Of a DNA stretch of 64,000 bases, positions 24,833-35,276 are shown piece after piece. The translations under genes and the position numbers were made by a program. The DNA is from Botryotinia globosa. Lineage: Eukaryota > Ascomycota > Leotiomycetes > Helotiales > Sclerotiniaceae. Location of the stretch: positions 1,922,001 to 1,986,000 of the forward strand of contig RCSZ01000003.1 in the NCBI GenBank assembly GCA_014898425.1, written 5' to 3'. The stretch's first letter is position 1, and each line of letters opens with the position of its first letter. The notes beneath the pieces were generated by a model, which saw only the letters and a list, made by a program, of their open reading frames with translations, ran no database searches and was not told the origin of the DNA.

Positions 24833-25210
24833 CGTGACAATATGCCCAAATCATCTAGTCAATTGATGTTCAATACCTAAGTATATACGACTCAAACTTA
24901 TTTCTCGACATCACAAATTACTCAAGATATCACTTCAGACACGATATGTATCACAGGAATTTGATATCGTCTGGGAAAAGGTTATGGATATCATGACACA
25001 TACCCCAGTGTTATTGGGAAGACACCATGCAATAGAACTATCCTACTGATGTCAAAGGTTCTCATTGGTACGTCAACATACACAAGAATAGAAGGGTATT
25101 TTATGAACAAATGATCGCCTGCTTCCTACCACCAGTCTAAAGACTTTTCTATCATTTCCTCCGCGGAATTTTTCTTGTAACCAATTGAAAATTCCAAATC
25201 TAGTTTAAGA

Positions 25211-27012
25211 TTAGGAGATGGCAAATTTGGAGAGTTGATTTCCAGCACTCGTACCACAGATGCTCTGAATTTCATCTGTTGTCAGACTCGTTGGAAACTC
25301 GTAGCTCGTCGGAAGAACCTGAATATGTATAGTTGAAGTGGCAGAACTAAATACTACGGCAAGTTTCATTGTACTAGAAGTCGGCCGTACAAAATAGTCC
25401 GAATCTCCTCCAGGTTTGTTCGTGTGAAGTGTGGACTTCAGGAATGTCGAACCACTGTTCAGGGCTTCTGCGATATCAAATTCACCGCAACCAGACTCCC
25501 AACAAGAACAACTTGGACTCCCATATTGGATTGTTCGAGGAATCTGGGCGTTGAGGATCCAAACCGAGGGCATGTCACCATTGAACCCGGTTCTTCCATC
25601 TATCGGCATGCTAAATTCTAAGAGGAACACTTTGTTCGCTCCATTGAAGCCATCTATAGGTGTGTCAGTAACGAATAATCTTCATATGTAACACAGTAAC
25701 TCACGGTAAGCAACAGATCCAGGTCGCACATAGCCGCAATCGTTGTTGCATTCTTCGTCAAGCATCACGACTATTTCTTCATCTGATGGCAAGGTGGCAT
25801 CGGCGAGGACTTGAGGCGATGATGCACCACCTGTGCCACTGCTGTTCACGAAAGAAAGTGAAGCACCATAAGCTTCATCGAATACGCCCGAGCCTTGACC
25901 ACCACTAATGAAGACAGACTCAGTCAGTAATTGATCTTGGGTATGGATATGAGAAGCGAGAAAAACATTAGAAGAAAGTTATCCGCTTTTTGTACTGTAG
26001 AAGTGCACATTATATAGCGGGGGAAAATGATCATACTTACTGATTTCCAAGAAATACTAGGTTATCAAGAGTCTGCTCTGCAGAATTATAATAACCTATT
26101 CTGCTGTAGGATCCAGAAGCAATAGCTGTGGCTAAGCTGGTTGTGCTTGCAGATACTTGAGACTCCGAGGCAGATGTGGTTGTAGATGCTTGAGGCATGG
26201 AGGCAGATGGATTTGTGGATACTTGGGACTGAGACAACGTTGTGCTAGTAGATGGTACGATTGAGGTAGCTAGGCATGAATGTCAGCCACATAATCAATT
26301 CGATGAGGGAATTCAATATCATACAAGTCTCCTGGGCCTCTTCACTTGTAGCTACGCCATGCGATGCGCCTTGAGGTACGGTAGCAGATGCTTGGGATAC
26401 CATTGTTGTGGTACTTGGTCCAAACCAATTGTTGATCCATGTTTGTATTTCACCATTTATTGTGGCAGTAACCGTCTTCGGATCACCATTAGAAGCATCA
26501 AGGCCTGCGGTCGGATAATTATCATCCCACGAGACAAGTTGTCCATCAATAGTAGCATGAATCTTATCGCGCTTCTGATTGCCTGCCCTAGCATGTTTAT
26601 TTATATGCTGAAGATGGCGACGCCGTCTAGCGGTCGATCCCTCACGCTTTTCCTTGTCAACCATAGTGCCCGGTGTATATGCTGCGAACTGTTTCAACTG
26701 AAGGGGCCCTGGTAATTTTGTTAGATCGCATTGAAAGCTAGACTAGAATTCTTTGCAATTACCCCGAAAGTGAAATGAAACTTCTTCATCTAATGGAGAA
26801 AGCGGGCCAGAAAATGACTTCGGTGTAGAAGAACAAATTCCATCCGAGGACATATCGGTAACTTGATTGTAAGTTCCTGGTGCGCCGACATTGCTGTACA
26901 AGATAGCATCCACGGGATTACAGTACCAATTTCCAGAGACCTCAGAACAGCCACTGACAATGGATACTGCCGAAGATAAGATGTAGGCCGTAGCCAAAAT
27001 GTTACTGCGCAT
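25211..27012 (-). CDS. TOS1: TOS1-type secreted cell-wall glucanase-like protein
   Basis: Five exons on the minus strand, 27012-26763, 26708-26325, 26269-26041, 25904-25705 and 25653-25211 (introns 54, 55, 136, 51 nt), encode 501 residues. A signal peptide (MRSNILATAYILSSAVSIVSG) leads into the Tos1 N-terminal domain (VSFHFRGPLQLKQFAAYT). That domain is interrupted by about 180 residues: an Arg/His-rich part, a KR site, two similar motifs ATIDGQLVSWDDNY and ATINGEIQTWINNW, and a Ser/Thr/Gln-rich spacer. It resumes at IGYYNSAEQTLDNLVFLGNHGG. The C-terminal domain contains VWILNAQIPRTIQYGSPSCSCWESGCGEFDI, closely matching yeast Tos1, with conserved CSCW, SGCGE and acidic residues. Family members are wall proteins linked to beta-1,3-glucan; activity here is inferred. 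Confidence 0.9.
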
Positions 27013-27565
27013 GATTGATCTTGTAAGATAAAATATAAGGTTCCTTTTTTGTCATTCGCATAAGAGAAATGGATAGTAAGTAATTCTTGCGCTTCGTGAG
27101 ACAGATTTGAGTCTTTATTTGAAAGGGAGTGTTTGAGTTGAAGTCTTCCAGCTCGTGTTATGAAGAGGGCTAAGAAGTTTGCGACGGCGTAAAGATATGT
27201 TAGGTATTGAGGAGATTGTGCGATGCGAGTTTCTTGGTATGACTGTAATTTATTCCTCTTGATTGGATCGTAACGTTTGTGGATGGTGAAATAGAATGAA
27301 TCAATGAATGCCCAGGTGAGTGAATGAATGTTGAGAATGGATGATATGAATCACCGCAGAGGAATAATCATGTAAGCCGTAAGAAGAAAGGTACCCAAAA
27401 AGAGCGACTGTAGTCAATATGTAGGTGAAGCAGAAGAGGTTGAAAGCGAGATGAAGGTAAATTGTGGTTGAAGTGAGAATGAAGTGAGAATGAAGTGAGA
27501 ATCTGGAGTGAAGTCTGAGTTTGAATGAATAGTCGTGAATTGAGGCACCTTAGGTTAGTTTTGAT

Positions 27566-27587
27566 AGAGAGAGAGAGAGAGAGAGAC
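27566..27587. repeat. (GA)n dinucleotide repeat
   Basis: About eleven GA units in the upstream region of the TOS1-like gene. Confidence 0.9.
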
Positions 27588-27900
27588 AGTTGACGAAATT
27601 GATACGATGAAAAAGGAAACAGACAGCGAAGTAGAAGAAGGATCGTGAAGTGGACAAGACAAAATTGTTTGTCGGTAGTTTGTGTTGTAGTAAAGAAAGG
27701 AAGGAATGATTGAGTACGAACTGCCGAACTAGCCAGTAGTTATCTATAGCAAGGAAGGAAAGAGGGCTGAAGTGAAGTCACAATCACAATCCCGAGGTCG
27801 TACTTGGTTGGGTGAGGCTGATGGAGAGGTTGAAAAAGAAGCTTGGAAGTCTAACAATAACCCAATTTTAAATCATCACCATCACTAGCATCCATACCAG

Positions 27901-27903
27901 CAA

Positions 27904-27936
<33 letters not shown>

Positions 27937-27948
27937 CAACAGCAACAG
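27901..27948. repeat. (CAGCGA)n/(CAGCAA)n hexanucleotide repeat
   Basis: Around seven hexamer units, CAGCGA changing to CAGCAA, upstream of the TOS1-like gene and in no supported reading frame. Confidence 0.9.
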
Positions 27949-28893
27949 AAAAATAAATAGCCGCAAGGCCACACGAGAGTGACAACGTGACAACATGTAG
28001 CAAGGTCACAAGTGGTTGATATCACATCAATCTGTCAAAATTAGCCGCCATGGTAACTCAAAGCCGTTCGTACCTGCATATGCATAACCGAAAGTTAAAA
28101 ACAGCCAATGATATCACAGGAAATCGATACATCAACGGTCAGATAGAACATCAACCTGTTTGTACTCACTTACTAGGTAATTGGAGAAAATCTACTTTTA
28201 CTTACTTTCATGAGTACATATTCGAATTTGCTATTGCTTCAAGCATCGTGCACTCGCCATACTCTCGATATCACGCTCTGAGCTATGAATCAGGAATCTC
28301 TCACATTTGCAGACCAGCACTATGATATGATGTCTGTCTTGATTCTTCCTCGCATCACTTGTCAGATTTCATGGTGCGGTGATTACTGGGAGCATCGTGG
28401 AGATTCCATTTTGGAAATTGACTTACTGAGTTATCATTATCTCAGGCTCGAGCCACCCTGACCTCTTTTACTCTACAAAGAATCTACCGACACAAGAAAC
28501 ACAACAGGCACATGATCCTCACTCACACAACAATAAACCACATGGAGATTTTGGGCAAATTAATATTAAACAAAAGTTCAGAATCGAATTACTGATAATT
28601 TCAAAAAAATGCATACATTATGTAAAAATTGGTAAATGCAAGGAAGTGTCCAATGGTATCCTGTCTCCTTACTCCATCCTGTCAAGATATATCTAATAAC
28701 CTTTTCATTATAGGAACTACTACTTTGATCCAAGCCGTTGCACCAATCCAAGTCTTGCAAAGTCACTTATGCTTCACCGATAGGGTATCCTACAAAGCTC
28801 AGTTTGAACAAAGTTCGCCTTTCCAAATTACACTATATATCGAGGTTGAGTGTTTTTGTTTTCTTCGTAAGAGTTGACGCCCAATCCTCCACT

Positions 28894-29956
28894 TTACATA
28901 GTTCCACCCATGATAACTGTCAAAGTGGCAGTGCTTTGTGAAATAAAACAGCTGCCATCGCTGAGACCGATTGGCTGAGTAGGAGTCAACCAGTAGTTTT
29001 GGGTTGGATCACTGGTGCAGGCTGGTGCTTCCTCACTGGTGATGGTCATGTTGTAGTTGTTACCAGCAGAGTTCATGATGGCGGACATATCGTATCCGGA
29101 ACCAGTCTTGAGGAATTGACACTCACCCCAGGTGGTGTCAAAGCCTCCTGAAGGTGCAGTTGAATTACAGGACTGGGCCCAAGCGACTTGAGAGTCCTCA
29201 TCGAAGGCAACTTTCTGGGAACCACCAGATGGGATAGTGATAGTGAGTGTGGTGTTTTTTGGTGCAAGTGCAGATCCGGAAAGTGGTTGCATGTCAGGTC
29301 CAACTTTGTTCCAGATGTTAACAGTTATCTTCTTAGATTGGGTGTTGATGAAGTTAACAGTATAGGAGTAACTTGCTGAGGGGTCGGCTTTGATGACGTT
29401 GGATCCATATGGATGACCGTAGTTTCCGTAGTAGTTATCGGTGGTTCCTCCAGCGGCGGCTACGACGGCACCGAAAGATGTTCGGCTGTTGGAAGCACCA
29501 ACCAAATCGTCAAACAAATCCTCGAGCTCGTCGAAGAGAGAGGAAGAGGAAGAAGTAGCGGTAGACGTGTCAGAGCTTGTTTTGGATGAGCTAGCGGCGG
29601 TGGTACTGGCAGCTACTGATGCGGAAGTAGTGTATGCGGCAACCTTGTTCTCTGCCAGGTTGTCGACAGCAGCGGCAGTAGAATCGGTGGAAGCGGCAGC
29701 AGCGGCGGCAGTCTTAGAGGCTTTGCCTGCTTCATAAGCGGACGACCAGTTGATAGCCATATCGGCCCAGTCCAATGCCGTCCAATCTTCAACGACAGCA
29801 CTATTGTCATCTGATTAGCAATCACTCTTTACATTCATCAGAGCGATATTCTTACGCCTTCTTCTCATGCTTGTGTCGGTGAACGTGAGTAGGTCCAGCT
29901 ACGGCTTCGCCAATGGACATGGCAGCCAAAACAATCGCGGTGGTTGAGTAACGCAT
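28894..29956 (-). CDS. Asp f 4-like secreted protein
   Basis: Two exons on the minus strand, 29956-29856 and 29800-28894, with a 55-nt intron whose acceptor must be the second AG (ACAATAG) to keep frame, encode 335 residues. A signal peptide (MRYSTTAIVLAAMSIGEAVAG) is followed by a His-rich stretch with KK, an Ala/Ser/Thr-rich low-complexity region to about 130, and a folded C-terminal domain. That domain includes HPYGSNVIKADPSASYSYTVNF, VNIWNKVGPD, QKVAFDEDSQVAWA and TTWGECQF, the pattern I recognise from Asp f 4 of Aspergillus and its relatives. It is secreted, possibly wall-associated, and its molecular function is unknown. Neighbouring TOS1-like gene is also secreted. The family call is moderately sure. 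Confidence 0.75.
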
Positions 29957-30818
29957 TTTCGGAAATAATGATAACTGTCAGGTATTCGCTAATGGGTATA
30001 ATGCTTTGAATTTAAAGAGGTTGATCGTAAGAGGCCGTTGTTGTTAAAGAGTGTGAGAGCGATGTATTGCTCAGTTGGTTGGATTGACAAAGGAGTGTGT
30101 CGAACTGAATGAACGAGAGAACGGCGAGTTTCTTGAATACGGTGAAGAAGAGAAGGAGAGATACGAGAAGAGCGGGAGGGTTATTTATTAAAGGTCATCT
30201 TAAATTGGGACGATCATTTCCTGGGGGTGCCTGTGGGCACTGGGCAGTTGGGACTTCTTTGGCAACCCGGCCACGATTTGGATCAGCCGAGTCATTGGAG
30301 GAAGCCCTGGAACATTTGGATTTTACTTCAAGCCATGAGGTGCAGGGGGTCGATTGGCAATTTGAGATGAACCCAAGCAACGCCGGGGGATAGTGGTCCA
30401 CTGAAAACGCGTTCCTGGGAGACTACTCCGAAAAAAGGGGGGAAAACGACGAATAATTGGTCAGACGAATAAAGTTTCCACTATTTCTCGAATACGCTAT
30501 TCCAGGGGTAAAATGCCACTGCATCCACACTTGTTTCTTTCTCACAGATCAACAATCAAAGTGTCAAGCACGGTAGGAGGTCTGTCCCAATTCAACTCAA
30601 TTAATCATAGCTTACATGACACTTATCGCTTCATGAAGGCGTCGTTTCATCTAATTGATTGGAATCACGGAGAGCTCTTTTTTCAGCAAGTTTACTGAGA
30701 GATTAGACCTGTTCCCGTTGATTTCCAAATTCCAATCGGCGCGCAATCAGCCTACATATACGAGTGGTATCGGTAACGCTTCAAGGACTGATTTTGGATA
30801 GGGCCGTACATGCTAAGA

Positions 30819-30879
30819 ATGGATGCTATGGATGCTATGGATGCTATGGATGCTATGGATGCTATGGATGCTATGGATC
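30819..30879. repeat. 9-bp tandem repeat (ATGGATGCT)n
   Basis: Between six and seven nearly perfect copies of a 9-bp unit. A frame across it would encode a Cys-Tyr-Gly repeat, but the flanking frame has no other protein-like features. Confidence 0.9.
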
Positions 30880-31318
30880 CGGGAGGATTCTAAGTTCTAA
30901 CCTAATGTTTTTCTTTAAATCCCATTCGATCCCGTTTGTTTTGGACACTAGAGGAAACGATGATTTGCGATGGTTTGCGTGTCCACTGTCCACAGTCCAG
31001 ACTCCTATCTTAAAGTTTCCATGGTTCATATCAACGCATTTTGCCAAATCACAATTTGTGCAGGTGGCTGTGATCATCACCATGTGGTAATGCAATAACT
31101 ATGCATGTGGTAATGAATCATCTCCTGCCCTATAGGGATGAAGCATTGTGGTCCATAATACTATCTTTTATGCAGAAGAGATTTTTTGTGCTCCAGAATG
31201 ACAATGAAATGCCTCGAATGCGACGTCACGCTGATGAATGAGAGAGCGTGGACCCCCCCCAAAAAAGGCCATAGATCATGATCCATACGAACTTTTCAGC
31301 GCAGAAATTTCTCTTTTA

Positions 31319-31721
31319 CAGCAAAACCTCTCTATAAGGATCCCCCCTATAAGGATAACCTCTATTATCCTTATTTTTTTTTGGTCCCAAAAATTTTTAG
31401 AGTTAAAAAAGGCCTATATTCTTAAAACCCTTTTAATAAGGATATCCTTATATTTTTTGGTTTCAAAATCACGTATATCCTTATTGAACTAATAAAATTA
31501 TTAGGATTTAAATTATAATATAATATTATATAGAGAATTTAATTATATATTATAAAAATAAAAAAATTTCCAAAATTGTTATAGAATATAACCTGATTAG
31601 AACTAATCGGAAGTCAATTACTACTATATCGGGATTAGTCGGATACCTCTATATAAGGATAACTCTATATATCCTTAAAAATGACGACAAAAACCGGTAT
31701 CCTTATAGAGAGGTTTTGCTG
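31319..31721. mobile_element. 403-bp pogo/Fot1-type MITE with perfect TIRs and TA duplication
   Basis: The ends are a perfect 23-bp inverted repeat: 31319-31341 begins CAGCAAAACCTCTCTATAAG, and 31699-31721 is its exact reverse complement. Both ends are bordered by TA (31317-31318 and 31722-31723), the target duplication of Tc1/mariner-superfamily elements. CAG...CTCTCTATAA is typical of pogo/Tigger/Fot1-like ends. The interior is AT-rich, carries extra internal copies of ATAAGGATA in both orientations, and has no transposase frame. It is therefore a non-autonomous miniature element, mobilised in trans if at all. Intact TIRs suggest a fairly recent insertion. Confidence 0.92.
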
Positions 31722-33168
31722 TACATCAATAATACACCAAAGAGTTTCAAAAAAGCTGCAGCAGCTTCCAGCGATGATTCGAGGCACAGAATGTTCGACG
31801 CTTACACAACATAATCGGCAGCCATCTCTACAGGCATCGAATCGTATCAGGCGGAATCCTCCTTGAGCATTATCGTTCGACGGGGGTCGCTCTCTAAAGT
31901 CACATCCGGTGGTTCTCCCATTCTCAGCGATTGTCAACCACCGACCAACGCACCGTGCTTTTGCCGATACCATACTTCCCAGGTAGGTAGGTAGCAAGAT
32001 ACGGACAGGCAACGCAAGCACTTTCGTTTCTCCCAGAACTTCCCATTACCGTCTCTGCAAATCTGGAAATCATCCCAAATTTGACTGTCTCGAACTTCCA
32101 GATCTAGCTGCCCACCCCGCAATGTATTGATTACGACAAGACAGAGAACCGAAAATATCTTCTTCACATAGGGATCTTTTGGTACAAGTGATTTTACAAG
32201 AGTCGAGCTGTGATGATGCTAGAATAGGAGAATGTGTAAATTTTTGGGTGGTCGGATTCTATTCTCCATGACACTATTAATAAATGTATAATTTTCCGTG
32301 ATATCTTCAGCATCTTGATATGTCTCTGTTTCTCATGAGAATGGGGAAGCATTCTATCAATTTTCTCATGCGTTACTTTCCATTTCCATATCCATCCCGT
32401 CGCTCCCGGGGTTTCAGAAGCTCTTAGTTTTGAATGTTAGGACGATGGCGGTAGGTCCAAGTGCTGGAGCTCCTGAAACGGGACTCTACAGAGCAAGTCG
32501 AAACGAGTTGGGATTGCAAATATGTAAACAAGTACAAAGTAAGTAGTAAACTAATTAATTTTCCTTGGGCCGTAAGTAGATACTCAAAAGTCTCTTTTTA
32601 CAAGTTTTTTTTTGCATTTGCATTTGCATTTGCATTCTTTCTTCTTGGTTGTTGCATACAGAGAGGTAGGGAGGGAGGGAGGGGGTCATGGAGTAAATTC
32701 TTGGAATGGCTTTTTACAATCGAACCTAGATTCTGGATCCTGGATTCTGGATTCTTATTAGATGTCCACGGGTATAGTAACTACTTATCTGAACACTGGC
32801 TAAATAGCTATTCGACCGAGTAGCCTCAAAAGAATTTGCGTCGAGCTCTTCTTCTCATTCGCAAAACAGATACTAAAAAGACGGTCTAGAATAAACATGT
32901 GAAGTGGCATTTCGACGGCGTGTTTGATGTTTGATCGAGGTCCGGTGTGTAATTGGTAGGATGGATTAGCTAGGTGCCGGAGGGTTAGGGGTTGGCGGTG
33001 GCTAGGTAGTTGCTGTAGCGGATAGTCGGTGATATGGTATAGTACAGTACTACGTAGTAGTGTTGAATGAAGGTTTGACTTGGTTTGTTGGCGGGATGGG
33101 ATGAGGGTTGTTGATGGGTGTTGGATGGGTGATGGATAATGAATACTAGCATTGGTATGCTGGACTTA

Positions 33169-33569
33169 GGGTTGGGCAAATTATATAATCTAGCTAAGGA
33201 TTATATATTTTTATATTATAATGTTTTTAGATTGATATAAAATATTAATTATAATTATATGAATGATTTGATAGTTAATCAAACTTTTAGAATAAATAAA
33301 AGTAGAATGAATTTCAAGACATTTTTCGATAGATTATTAAGAAAGCTATTATAAATTTTAAAAGATATTTAGGTTATATATTTTATATTTTATAATATTA
33401 GATTTATATAATTTCTAAAAAAAAAATCAATTGTTTTTAAAGATTTTAATTAAATTTATTTTACAAATTTATTCTATATAAAAATCGATATTTATTTTGC
33501 TTGATTAATATTATATATTATATTTTGTTAACTAATATATTCAAATATTATATTATATATGCCTAACCC
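33169..33569. mobile_element. Candidate 401-bp AT-rich MITE with short TIRs
   Basis: GGGTTGGGC at 33169-33177 matches the reverse complement of GCCTAACCC at 33561-33569 with one mismatch. TA stands directly outside both ends (33167-33168 and 33570-33571). The inner bases continue as weakly similar AT-rich inverted sequence. The interior is almost pure A+T and has no open frame. Length and flanks parallel the better-preserved element 1.4 kb to the left, but the end sequence is different, so it would be a separate, older family. Confidence 0.6.
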
Positions 33570-35276
33570 TAGCTAGAGTAAAGGATTGTCGAATGTACCA
33601 GTCATGTAGGGCTTGGATTGTGTGTGTGTGTGTTTGGACTCTAATTATTCGAGAACTTGTGGATGTAGCAGTATTTTGCTGATTGGATCTTTGGATTTCT
33701 CATGTGGTTTCATAATATGTACCGGATCAGTGTGATATATATTTTACTGTACGAGTAATATATCTGTAGGTAGGTAGATAACTATACATGCGTTACAGTG
33801 GTAAAAAAATGCGAAAGTTGTTACTGACCAAATCATCGAATCCAAGCCCAACAACCAACAGCCAATTAAAACGACAGAGGTTGACTGGATTTGATACGGA
33901 GATATAATTAATGACTATGACAAACGACAACGACTACGGAGTATCCGATAACAAACCGAGCAAGTACCGGCTCACCGGTGAAATTCGCTAACTAACTAAT
34001 AACAAACCGGACTTCGAATTTGTAAACGTAAGGCTGTGACGCAATCATAAGGTTAATAACTCCCCCAACTACAACACACTACTCATCTTCTACAGAGTAG
34101 AATAATACCTAGGTAGGAATACAATGTTCCGAGGTTTTGTGCATTCAACGAACAGGTTGATGATTTCCCGGCGCTTCCATCACGTATGCAGTGCGGATAG
34201 AGGGTTTCTAGGATTCGGGGCTCGCGTGGTGAGTTTGTGTGTGTGTACCTATGTGTGTGGTTGTTAAAACTGGTTTTGATTGAGCTTTGGGTTGAACGGG
34301 CATGGCCGGGAGATTTATAGGGATTTGGTTGTTGGTTGTTGGTTTCATGGTGGTGGTGATGGCGTTGATGATGATTGTGATTATGAAGGCTGTGGTGGTC
34401 GGGTATATTTGTGTGCTCCTCCAGACCTATGGTTGACCGGCGAGCCTTATGAGCCAGGATTCTCTTGATCGTAGACCGAGTTGTACTCGATAGGGGCTAT
34501 AACAGGAGTTGCATGTAAGTGTTGTAGATGCGTAAACAAAAGTAGTGTACTGGTGAATTGAATGCTTCTACCATATACGACTGCGTTTTTGATGAGAATG
34601 CGTTCTTCAAATTGATAAGAGAGTCTATATCTGTATATTTTATAAAACTCCTACATTTCGAGTATTAAGTGAACTCGGTATAGTTATCGGTAATCAGGGG
34701 GTGAGATGAGACGAGCTTTAACGGTATGGAATGATTAGACGGATGAGATTGCTACGATCTATCGAGATAACATTACACGAATAGGATGTAGTGAGATGAG
34801 TTCGGAGACTATCATTCCTTATTTGCTTTGAACAATGGTACACGCATTCGTACAGTTATATATCATCTCGATTATCATACATGATATAGGTATGAGGAAC
34901 TAGTATCGAGATTGATAAAGCAGACTTATCCCATCCCCCTGTTTCGATTGGTAGGTTGGATTCATTTAATGCAGTACATTGTTGAGGTAGTCTGGTATTG
35001 TATGCTGGAGTTCTACAATATAATTATATTATACATGTATGTGCTAATCTAGATCAGCTTTCTACTGCTCATCTTTGCTCATATGAAGGAGAGATACATC
35101 ATGATTTGAGCCCTTCCTGATTCATATCAATATCCAAATCCATATCCATCCACGGATGTCTATAACCTCATTCGTGTTTCTATTCCGTCCCAAATGCTCA
35201 ACCCGAGAACCTTCATCTCATCTGTGTAAAAAGCATTAGATACAAAGAGGTATTCAATAGAACAGTTTACGTTACT

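Larger units (their letters stand above)
22421..25210. other. Gene-poor AT-rich intergenic region
   Basis: No supported gene in 2.8 kb between the membrane glycoprotein gene and the convergent TOS1-like gene. It contains the degenerate T/A-rich tandem array at about 24.16-24.57 kb and the small GGGCACACTAA repeat cluster at 24.74-24.83 kb. Confidence 0.6.
27013..28893. other. Intergenic: TOS1-like 5' flank and Asp f 4-like 3' flank
   Basis: A long, purine-rich upstream region with simple repeats: (GA)n at 27566-27587, repeated GAATGAAGTGAG near 27.48 kb, and (CAGCGA)n then (CAGCAA)n at 27901-27948. No gene seen. Confidence 0.6.
29957..35276. other. 5.3-kb gene-free, repeat-bearing region
   Basis: The largest gap in the window. 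It contains a 9-bp tandem array (30.82-30.88 kb), two roughly 400-bp AT-rich elements with inverted ends and TA flanks (31.3-31.7 and 33.2-33.6 kb), TTTGCA and GAGG simple repeats (32.6-32.7 kb), and GT repeats near 33.62 kb. A short frame at 34124 begins with a plausible mitochondrial-type start and donor site, but I could not find a sensible second exon. Confidence 0.6.

Noticed and set aside
29441..29737. A plus-strand Ser/Ala/Val-rich frame
   Set aside because: Antisense to the Ala/Ser/Thr-rich part of the Asp f 4-like gene.
30764..31090. A frame with repeated Cys-Tyr-Gly
   Set aside because: It is only the translation of the 9-bp tandem array, with no signal peptide or protein-like flanks.
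31665..32021. A 118-residue frame overlapping the MITE edge
   Set aside because: Part of it is MITE end sequence and the rest shows no family motif or splice partners.
34124..34463. Possible small two-exon mitochondrial protein (MFRGFVHSTNRL start, GTGAGT donor at 34229)
   Set aside because: No second exon in the following 250 bp gives a sensible continuation; Gly/Trp-rich frames there come from GGT/GTT simple sequence.
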